Assembly (NCBI GenBank): GCA_002496905.1
Contig: DALV01000039.1
Location: 3,692 to 10,761, forward strand
DNA: 7,070 nucleotides
Reading direction: 5' to 3'
Origin: Euryarchaeota archaeon UBA105
GTDB taxonomy: Archaea > Thermoplasmatota > Poseidoniia > Poseidoniales > Thalassarchaeaceae
Below are positions 1-5,854 of the stretch, one piece after another. Numbering within the stretch: the first letter of the stretch is position 1; each line of letters opens with the position of its first letter. Position numbers and translations under genes: made by a program. Below the pieces are notes generated by a model. It was not told where the DNA came from, did no database searches, and was given only the letters and a program-made list of their open reading frames with translations.

Positions 1-875
1 CTGCACCACCTGTAACAAACCTACCAGAATGGGCTAGCGCTGCTAGTGAAAATCAAACAGTCCAGACTCGATTTTCTAGCATTCGTCATTCTGTGGAACC
101 TCCCGTTCGCAGTCAATCCAAATCTACTTCTGAATATATCACTGAACAAGATACTCTACCTGGGATGGAATCCGAACCCACAACTCCTTCTCTGTCTTCA
201 GAGGAAAGAGAATTGCATAGACACGCGATTGGTAGTTCAACTTCTCCACTAGACGAGCCAATTCCAAAATCAGCGGTAATTCCGGAACTTCCAGAGATGA
301 ATCCATTAGCGCAGCTGTCCGATTCTTACATATTAGCCGAGGGAGATGATGAGTTATTCATAGTAGATCAACACGCTCTCCATGAACGAATTCGCTATGA
401 GCGATTACGTGAACAGATGGTCAGTTGGGAAGGTCAAGATTTACTGACTCCAATTTCTCTCTCTATTGGTGCAAGACAGAAGGCTGCAGCTATTTCTCGA
501 CAGTCGACATTAGAGAATTTGGGAATTGCATTCGAAGCAGACAATGACTCACTACTTATTTCACGAGTGCCGGAGGTTTTGATAGGGGATGAATTGTTAG
601 AAAAATTCCTTCAAGATTTACTTATCGAGTTAGTAAGTACTCCAGATGGAACAGAGGAGTTTGATGCTGTCACAAACCTCCGAGATCATATTGCATTCAT
701 GAGATCTTGTCGAGGTGCGGTTAAGGCAAATGAAAAATTGAACCTCGCTCAAATGAGGCGATTATTACAGGATATGAGAACCGTCCCGAATCCATGGGCT
801 TGTGTTCATGGCAGGCCGACAGTGCTTCGATTAACGATGAAGCACCTAGATCGTCACTTCGGCCGTCATGGTTGA
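1..875 (+). CDS. mutL: DNA mismatch repair protein MutL, C-terminal part (5' end outside window)
   Basis: MutL links mismatch recognition by MutS to strand removal. The frame is open from base 3, giving 290 C-terminal residues; the N-terminal GHKL ATPase and transducer domains lie off the left edge. The first ~95 visible residues are rich in Ser, Thr, Pro and Glu with no hydrophobic core, as expected of the flexible interdomain linker. The dimerisation domain then begins near 'NPLAQLSDSYILAE'. It holds the metal-dependent endonuclease motif DQHA-x2-E-x4-E (DQHALHERIRYE, 366-401), the SCRGAVKAN motif (from 705) and CVHGRPT (from 801), where the family usually has CPHGRP. These motifs mark the nicking type of MutL found in organisms without MutH. 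The gene ends in TGA at 873-875 and overlaps convergent aroA by 10 bp. The family call is secure. A GTG at 93 lies in frame but is inside the linker and is not the start. Confidence 0.95.
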   Translation, partial: APPVTNLPEWASAASENQTVQTRFSSIRHSVEPPVRSQSKSTSEYITEQDTLPGMESEPTTPSLSSEERELHRHAIGSSTSPLDEPIPKSAVIPELPEMNPLAQLSDSYILAEGDDELFIVDQHALHERIRYERLREQMVSWEGQDLLTPISLSIGARQKAAAISRQSTLENLGIAFEADNDSLLISRVPEVLIGDELLEKFLQDLLIELVSTPDGTEEFDAVTNLRDHIAFMRSCRGAVKANEKLNLAQMRRLLQDMRTVPNPWACVHGRPTVLRLTMKHLDRHFGRHG

Positions 876-2053
876 GATAGGGAAAATAATTGCTGAATAA
901 ACCCAGGGTGTGAAACCTCGCAAATTTCCGCATCAACAATCTCTCCTCCAACCTTGCTCGCAAGAATCATTGCAACCATCGCCAATCGATGGTCCATGTG
1001 GGTTTGAACTGCCTCATTTGGTGCACTAGGAGTCTGTCCACCAGGTATAACAAGGCCCTCTTCAGTCTCTTCTGAATTCATTCCGAATGTCTGCAATAAT
1101 TCCACAGTTCGCAGAATCCTATCTGATTCCTTCCCGCGTGCGTGTGGAATTCCGGTTATACTTCCTCCCTCACCCAAGGCCATCCAAACAGCGGCTGGGG
1201 TGACTAAATCGCTGGCATCCCTCAAATCGACTTCACTCCCATTAGCCCTATCAATCGCATCAAATGCCATCAAAAGCAGTGGGTCGTATGTTGCCAATTC
1301 AGTTTGTAAGTGCAATCCCTGATGGAGTAGTTCTAGCAAAATTGCCATAGGAAAGAGACTCAATTCAGGGGGGATATCGATTTCATGGGGTGGATTTACA
1401 TTCCAAGGCTCAAGAATCAATTGAGAACTCATTTCTATTGGGCAGCCACAACTTCGAGCAATATCAAAAGTCATACCGAGATAACCTCTACTCACTGCTT
1501 CTCCTTCGACGTGTATCTCAATCGCCTCCTCAAGGCTTGGAGAAGCCAGAATTAAGGCGCTAAGTGGCTGGCTTGATTTGCTAACATCTACAGTAGCTCC
1601 ACCTTTCATTTTTCCATTTACAATAACTGGTAATGAATCACTATCCACATTCACTTGCAAATCTCTTAGGATTTTTCCAAGACTACTACTTCTCGCTTGC
1701 AATGATTCATCGCCATCCAATTTGATCTTTTCACCCATTGTTGCCACAAGGGCACTTAGGACTCTCGCGGAGGTCCCAGAGTTGCCACAATCAAGTCCTA
1801 TATTCGGGGCACTAAGGCCCTGTTTTGGAGGTGTAACAAGCCACCCATCTTTGTTCCGTTCGACATTAACTCCCATTTCCTGAAGGCATTCTGCCATCGA
1901 ATTCACATCAGCCCCAGGTAATTTTTTTAACTTGATTAAACAGGTAGAATTACTTTGAGAAATCATCGTTAACCACCGAATGATGTGGCTTTTCGAGGGA
2001 GGCAAACTCCACTCATGAGAGCCAGACAGATGCATCTCAGGTATACTCAGCAC
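866..2053 (-). CDS. aroA: 3-phosphoshikimate 1-carboxyvinyltransferase (EPSP synthase)
   Basis: AroA joins phosphoenolpyruvate to shikimate-3-phosphate, the sixth step of the shikimate pathway to aromatic amino acids, in the cytoplasm. Visible active-site motifs, with E. coli equivalents: PPSKSHIIR (K21, S22, R26; K22/S23/R27), GNSGTSAR (N91, R97), R121, SSQ (160-162), S188, D282 in ASDLVTP (catalytic D313), KESDR (K308, E309, R312; K340/E341/R344) and DHR (354-356; R386). Two features are divergent: the usual GDxSSA loop reads PELSLF (229-234), and the PEP-contacting K411 aligns with V380. At 395 residues it is short; E. coli has 427. The start is uncertain. GTG at 2053 places the lysine motif at the same position as in E. 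coli, but AGAGGT lies only one base upstream. ATG at 2033-2035 (codon 7) would give 389 residues. An in-frame TGA at 2060-2062 excludes earlier starts. It follows the DUF4105 gene by 66 bases on the same strand. Confidence 0.93.
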   Translation of the reverse strand: MLSIPEMHLSGSHEWSLPPSKSHIIRWLTMISQSNSTCLIKLKKLPGADVNSMAECLQEMGVNVERNKDGWLVTPPKQGLSAPNIGLDCGNSGTSARVLSALVATMGEKIKLDGDESLQARSSSLGKILRDLQVNVDSDSLPVIVNGKMKGGATVDVSKSSQPLSALILASPSLEEAIEIHVEGEAVSRGYLGMTFDIARSCGCPIEMSSQLILEPWNVNPPHEIDIPPELSLFPMAILLELLHQGLHLQTELATYDPLLLMAFDAIDRANGSEVDLRDASDLVTPAAVWMALGEGGSITGIPHARGKESDRILRTVELLQTFGMNSEETEEGLVIPGGQTPSAPNEAVQTHMDHRLAMVAMILASKVGGEIVDAEICEVSHPGFIQQLFSLSQP

Positions 2054-2087
2054 AACCTCTCATCGAGGCCAGACAATTCAACCCAAC

Positions 2088-2111
2088 GATGTGCAATAGA
2101 GAATTTGCATC
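2088..2111 (-). other. imperfect inverted repeat between the DUF4105 gene and aroA
   Basis: GATG-CAA and TTG-CATC can pair as a 7-bp stem, with a two-base TG bulge and an eight-base loop (2097-2104). It lies in the 66-base gap just after the DUF4105 stop codon. No T-run follows it on the minus strand, so it is not a convincing terminator. It may be chance; it could also be an RNA processing site or part of the aroA leader. No clear TATA-like box for aroA was found in this gap. Confidence 0.2.
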
Positions 2112-2119
2112 AAACAAAT

Positions 2120-2971
2120 CTAGGCTCGAATGACATCTCCAAAATCATCCTCACCATTCCAAGCCTTTGCTTTCTCATCGATTTCACAGGCCGCCAATGT
2201 TTCCTCAAGCGTTCCTTTCATCTCAATCAAATTTGCACGCTCTAACATCTTCGGGCTAAGTCCCGGCATCAGTATGGAAATGGCTCTTGGTACTCGTTTT
2301 GGATAGACCTCGTTTACGTGTCTGACGATATTTGTTGTACAGGTATTGGTAATTGTGTTATACCATTCAGGATTTCGCGCTAAATCGTTAGTTCTCTTTA
2401 GATAGGATTCAAGCATTCTTTGTTCGTTTCCAGGTCCCAATACTACTGCCTTGAATAGATGAGTTACCGAGTGTTTTCTACAGCGGGTACGAACTCCAAT
2501 AACATCCCTTTCTGTAGCCCAGACATAGATTAATTCGTATTCCCGAAAAAGTCCTTTCACGGGATGGTATTTCTCGCCTTGTTCTCTTCTGACTTCAATC
2601 GAACAGGCTAGTCGCCGCCCATCTTCAAATTGAAATGAGAGAATTGTGTGTGCCATTTGTCTGTGTCTAGGGTCAAAATATTCCAGTGTTAACCAGATAG
2701 AATCTACCTTAGTTAGGTCGAATTCATCGTCGATCCATCTCTCGTCAAAATCCTTGGTAGAGCGCCAATCAAAATCACGAATATTCTTGATTTTTGCAAT
2801 ATCTCCGTCGAATTCTATAGTCGCATTATGTGAATTATCATTGACCCAAGAACGGTCATTAGAAGGCCGTAATCTCTGGACTCTAATCCATAATGCGAGT
2901 AGAGAGAGGAGCCCTATAATCGCCAAGCCGGCAAGGCCGGCAGTCAACCAACTGGCTACGCTCACAACCAT
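2120..2971 (-). CDS. DUF4105 (Lnb_N-type) domain membrane protein
   Basis: This 283-residue protein has one N-terminal hydrophobic segment (about residues 8-29, rich in Leu, Ala and Gly) followed by R30, R33 and R35, then a soluble domain. From SNDRSWV (37-43) onward it follows the pattern of the DUF4105 family: AHTILSFQFEDGRRLA (107-122), SIEVRRE (124-130), GLFREYELIYV (140-150), ERDVIGVRT (154-162) and YNTITNTCTTNIV (204-216). H108 and C211 are the conserved pair expected of a permuted papain/NlpC-like thiol fold with His before Cys. The family includes the N-terminal domain of the Bacteroides lipoprotein N-acyltransferase Lnb, but most members are uncharacterised, so acyl transfer here is only a possibility. 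ATG at 2971 has no Shine-Dalgarno. An upstream in-frame ATG at 2992 has GAGGT before it but is cut off by TAG at 2981-2983. The stop is TAG, while the other four protein genes end in TGA. It lies 42 bases after the tRNA and 66 bases before aroA. Confidence 0.88.
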   Translation of the reverse strand: MVVSVASWLTAGLAGLAIIGLLSLLALWIRVQRLRPSNDRSWVNDNSHNATIEFDGDIAKIKNIRDFDWRSTKDFDERWIDDEFDLTKVDSIWLTLEYFDPRHRQMAHTILSFQFEDGRRLACSIEVRREQGEKYHPVKGLFREYELIYVWATERDVIGVRTRCRKHSVTHLFKAVVLGPGNEQRMLESYLKRTNDLARNPEWYNTITNTCTTNIVRHVNEVYPKRVPRAISILMPGLSPKMLERANLIEMKGTLEETLAACEIDEKAKAWNGEDDFGDVIRA

Positions 2972-3002
2972 CGAGGGGACCTATCGTAGCATGAAACCTC
3001 TG

Positions 3003-3010
3003 CTTATTTT
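3003..3010 (-). promoter_or_regulatory. possible archaeal TATA box of the DUF4105 gene
   Basis: The minus strand reads AAAATAAG here, in the short gap between the tRNA 3' end and the DUF4105 start. Its centre is about 35 bases before ATG at 2971. With usual archaeal spacing, transcription would start some 8-9 bases before that ATG, giving a nearly leaderless mRNA, which would fit the absence of a Shine-Dalgarno there. This rests on position and base composition alone. Confidence 0.25.
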
Positions 3011-3013
3011 CGG

Positions 3014-3100
3014 TGGCGCGGCAGGGGAGATTCGAACTCCCGAGGTGAAACACCACTGGATTAGCAATCCAGCGCAATGGCCAGGCTATGCGACTGCCGC
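3014..3100 (-). tRNA. tRNA-Ser (anticodon GCT)
   Basis: The full class II cloverleaf can be folded by eye on the minus strand. The acceptor stem GCGGCAG pairs with CTGCCGC. The D stem is GCA/TGC around a loop containing AGCCTGGCCA. The anticodon stem CTGGA/TCCAG encloses TTGCTAA, so the anticodon is GCT and it reads AGC/AGU serine codons. The long variable arm is GGTG-TTT-CACC, typical of serine tRNAs. The T arm is GGGAG-TTCGAAT-CTCCC. The discriminator is G (3017), as serine tRNAs require, and CCA is encoded in the DNA (3014-3016). The mature body without CCA is 84 nt (3017-3100), and there is no intron. The D-loop sequence looks archaeal rather than bacterial. The gene starts 46 bases after the gyrA stop, so it may be transcribed from its own promoter or with gyrBA. 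Confidence 0.97.
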
Positions 3101-3126
3101 AGTGCTCCGGCGACCTAAGATTGTGG

Positions 3127-3132
3127 CTTAAG
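3127..3132 (-). promoter_or_regulatory. possible TATA-like element of tRNA-Ser
   Basis: The palindrome CTTAAG lies 27-32 bases before the tRNA 5' end, inside the 46-base gyrA-tRNA gap. That is about where an archaeal TATA box would sit. It is short and a weak match, and read-through from gyrA is an equally good explanation for tRNA transcription. Confidence 0.22.
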
Positions 3133-3146
3133 GCGAGCGGTTGGAA

Positions 3147-5843
3147 TCATTCTTCCTCGTTCGCACCGTCGGAATCATCTTCATCCCCATCGATGAGTTC
3201 AGCAGGAAGACGCGCTACGAAGATTATTTCATCGATGTGGGACTTTTTGTCAGCCCCTCTCAATTCCATTATTCTCGTACCTTTTGTCATCTTACCCAAT
3301 GTTTCTTTGGTTTGCGTCGCAGGCATGCGAATCATCATTCCACTTCCAGTCAACATGAATAATTGATCAGATAAATCAGGGATTTGTCTCAGACCAACAA
3401 TCGCATCTTCATCAGATAGTGCCATCGTTCGAACTCCTTTAGTACCACGATTGGTCTTTCTGTAGCCATCCCTTTCCATCACAGGCTCACCTTCATCATC
3501 GACAAGTTGTGTTCCATCTTCACCTGTAACTTGAATCATACTTCCAGAACCTAAGCGGCTTCGCTTGGCCATACCATATTTGGAAATTGTAAGTACACTC
3601 GTGTCGAAATCATCAGTGACAATCATTCCGATTACACTATCTCCGGATTGTAATTTCATTCCACTTACACCCTGGCTGACTCTACCTTGAACTCTAACTG
3701 TATGAGTTGTCTGAACCTCTCCACTTGCAGGGTCGGTCCTAGTCTTGACTTCCGCAGGAAGGAACCGGCAAGCATAACCTCCTGAAGATACCAAAACAAC
3801 ATGGTCTGCATCAGTTGCAGGCCTTACCTGCACCAATGAATCGGATTCGCTTGCAAACTTCAAAGCATACTTTCCATTTCGATTTATTCTAACATAATCA
3901 GAAAGTTTACTTCTCTTAATTCGGCCTTGGCTTGTCGCGAAAATCAGGTAGTGGCCTTCTGGATTTTCAATCAACTCTCTATCCATTGGAAGTATCGAGA
4001 TGACCTTTTCATCATCTCTAATTCCTTGTAATAAATTGCGAATATGAGTTCCTCTTCCATACCTGCTAGCGAGAGGAGTTTCCCAAGCTCGTAAGCCGTA
4101 AACTCGCCCATGGTCGGTGAAAATCAGTAACCTGTCTTTGGAGAAGCAGGTAACAATAGCCGCAGGCGCATCTTCGTCCTTAGTTGCAACTCCTTTGAGG
4201 CCTTTCCCACCTCTGTTTTGTAGACGGAAGGCCTCTACCGGTAGGTGGCGAATGTAATTGTCTTGAGTTAGAGAGATGACTAAAGCGCGTTCTGCTACTA
4301 GGTCCTCTCTGTCCATTGAAAGTGGACTCGGGTCAATGTGGCTACGCCTTTCATCTCCGTGCTTTTCTACTACCTCCTCGAGTTCAGAAATTAGAATTTC
4401 CAATCTTCGCTTGCGACTATCGAGAATTGATTGGTATTCTTTGATCGCCACTTGCAGTTTTGCAAGCTCCTCTTCGACCTCTTTTACATTTAGTTTGGTA
4501 AGTTGGTAAAGTCGCCGTTCAGCTATCGCTTTTGCTTGCTTTTCTGAGAAGTCGAAACGCTTTATCTTTGGATATTTTTCTTCTCCTCTAAGGTACGATT
4601 CGAATTGATCTCTAGAGTCTGAATTTCTTCCTACTTCGATAATTTCAGTCATTCTCTTTTGAGCCGCCATGAGACCTTCAAGAATGTGCGCTCTTGCCTC
4701 TGCTTTGTTCAATTCAAATTGAGTTCGCCTCTCAATAACAGTCTCCCTATGGCGAACATAGGTGTGCAGAATTGTGGACAAATCTAATTGCACAGGCGCT
4801 CCATTCAGAATCCCCATCATGTTAGCGGAATACGATTCTTGCAATCTACTCGATTTGTATAATTGGTTGAGGATTGCGTGTGGGTCTGCATTATTCTTGA
4901 CCTCAATTACTACACGGATTCCTTCCTTACTAGATTCATCACGAATGTCACGAATGCCTTTGATAGTCTCTTTCGTTACTAACTCAGCAATACCCTTCAA
5001 CATGCTTGCTTTTCTAACTTGATATGGAATAGAATTGATGACTATTTTCTTACCTGAGGAATCATCTCTTACCTCTGCTTCTGATCGTATGTGGAATCTC
5101 CCTTGCCCAGTTCTATACATATCTAGAATGCCATCTATTCCATGAATTGTCGCTCCTGTTGGGAAGTCGGGTCCTTTTAGATATTCCATGTATTCCATTG
5201 CGTCAATCTGTGGTGGTTTGTCCAAGGATCGTTTCCGGTCCTCTTCAATCACCTTCTCGGTATGGAATCGCACTGCTGCGGCTACTTCGTTTAGGTTATG
5301 AGGGGGTATTTTTGTTGCCATTCCAACCGCGATACCATCGCTTCCGTTTAGCAGAAGATTAGGGAGTCTTGAGGGCAACACAGTAGGTTCAGTCTCACTA
5401 TCATCGAAGTTTGCTACCATGTCGATAGTGTCCTTATTGATATCGTCTAACATGTGAGATGAAAGTCGATCTAGCCTACTCTCGGTGTATCTCATAGCTG
5501 CAGGTGGATCGCCATCTATTGAACCGAAATTACCTTGACCATCGACTAGTGGGTATCTCAAGGAGAAGTCTTGCGCCATTCTGACCATGGTATCGTATAG
5601 GGCCTGGTCTCCGTGTGGGTGATACTTACCCATCACTTCTCCAACAGACCTCGCAGACTTGCTGTAACTCTTGTCGTGAGTGTGGCCTGCTTGGTGCATA
5701 CCCCACAGAATACGTCTGTGAACAGGCTTCAAGCCGTCCCTAACGTCTGGAAGCGCTCTGCCAATAATTACACTCATTGCATAATTGATGTAACTCTCTT
5801 TCATCTCATCGGAGACAAATCTTCGCTCTAATTCTTCACTCAT
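3147..5843 (-). CDS. gyrA: DNA gyrase subunit A
   Basis: GyrA cuts and rejoins the gate DNA segment in the A2B2 gyrase that introduces negative supercoils using ATP. At 898 residues it is slightly longer than E. coli GyrA (875). Residues ~1-510 form the breakage-reunion region: LPDVRDGLKPVHRR (31-44), KYHPHGD (73-79), active-site tyrosine Y119 in AAMRYTE, GIAVGMATKIPPHNL (170-184), and a charged coiled-coil segment at ~430-495. Residues ~515-880 form the DNA-wrapping beta-pinwheel. Its GyrA box QNRGGKG (542-548) distinguishes gyrase from topoisomerase IV ParC. The tail (885-898) is acidic, as in many gyrases. Two loops look longer than in E. coli, near 698-720 and 764-794. The position of E. 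coli Ser83 is Gln (Q80), while Asp87 is kept (D84). ATG at 5843 follows gyrB by 9 bases with a strong Shine-Dalgarno, so the pair is one operon. The stop is TGA at 3147-3149. Confidence 0.98.
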   Translation of the reverse strand: MSEELERRFVSDEMKESYINYAMSVIIGRALPDVRDGLKPVHRRILWGMHQAGHTHDKSYSKSARSVGEVMGKYHPHGDQALYDTMVRMAQDFSLRYPLVDGQGNFGSIDGDPPAAMRYTESRLDRLSSHMLDDINKDTIDMVANFDDSETEPTVLPSRLPNLLLNGSDGIAVGMATKIPPHNLNEVAAAVRFHTEKVIEEDRKRSLDKPPQIDAMEYMEYLKGPDFPTGATIHGIDGILDMYRTGQGRFHIRSEAEVRDDSSGKKIVINSIPYQVRKASMLKGIAELVTKETIKGIRDIRDESSKEGIRVVIEVKNNADPHAILNQLYKSSRLQESYSANMMGILNGAPVQLDLSTILHTYVRHRETVIERRTQFELNKAEARAHILEGLMAAQKRMTEIIEVGRNSDSRDQFESYLRGEEKYPKIKRFDFSEKQAKAIAERRLYQLTKLNVKEVEEELAKLQVAIKEYQSILDSRKRRLEILISELEEVVEKHGDERRSHIDPSPLSMDREDLVAERALVISLTQDNYIRHLPVEAFRLQNRGGKGLKGVATKDEDAPAAIVTCFSKDRLLIFTDHGRVYGLRAWETPLASRYGRGTHIRNLLQGIRDDEKVISILPMDRELIENPEGHYLIFATSQGRIKRSKLSDYVRINRNGKYALKFASESDSLVQVRPATDADHVVLVSSGGYACRFLPAEVKTRTDPASGEVQTTHTVRVQGRVSQGVSGMKLQSGDSVIGMIVTDDFDTSVLTISKYGMAKRSRLGSGSMIQVTGEDGTQLVDDEGEPVMERDGYRKTNRGTKGVRTMALSDEDAIVGLRQIPDLSDQLFMLTGSGMMIRMPATQTKETLGKMTKGTRIMELRGADKKSHIDEIIFVARLPAELIDGDEDDSDGANEEE

Positions 5844-5847
5844 TTTA

Positions 5848-5854
5848 TCACCTC
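5848..5854 (-). promoter_or_regulatory. Shine-Dalgarno site of gyrA, overlapping the gyrB stop codon
   Basis: The minus strand reads GAGGTGA, followed by four bases and the gyrA ATG. It matches the 3' end of 16S rRNA closely. Its first two bases are the last two of the gyrB TGA stop (5853-5855), so ribosomes ending gyrB release on the gyrA binding site. This suggests translational coupling that would help balance the two subunits. It also fixes the gyrA start. Confidence 0.85.

Noticed and set aside
46..252. Overlapping 68-codon frame within mutL
   Set aside because: It lies inside the linker of mutL in another frame, with no supporting motif.
1921..1930. Plus-strand run of T that could be an archaeal terminator
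   Set aside because: It is inside aroA, where it encodes lysines on the other strand (KLKK), and no plus-strand gene ends nearby.
2037..2063. Eight-codon minus-strand ORF (ATG to TGA) ending one base before the ATG at 2033-2035 of aroA
   Set aside because: It resembles a coupled leader ORF, but has no Shine-Dalgarno and is short enough to arise by chance; it matters only if aroA starts at codon 7.
2927..2941. GCCGGC-AAG-GCCGGC repeat of a self-complementary hexamer
   Set aside because: It codes for the Ala-Gly-Leu run of the DUF4105 membrane helix; codon repetition explains it better than a binding site.
2646..3131. 161-codon open frame on the plus strand across the tRNA and the DUF4105 5' half
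   Set aside because: It runs antisense to a recognised protein and straight through a tRNA gene, and its translation shows no family pattern.
3147..5843. Topoisomerase IV ParC as an alternative to GyrA
   Set aside because: The GyrA box QNRGGKG and the complete wrapping domain indicate gyrase.
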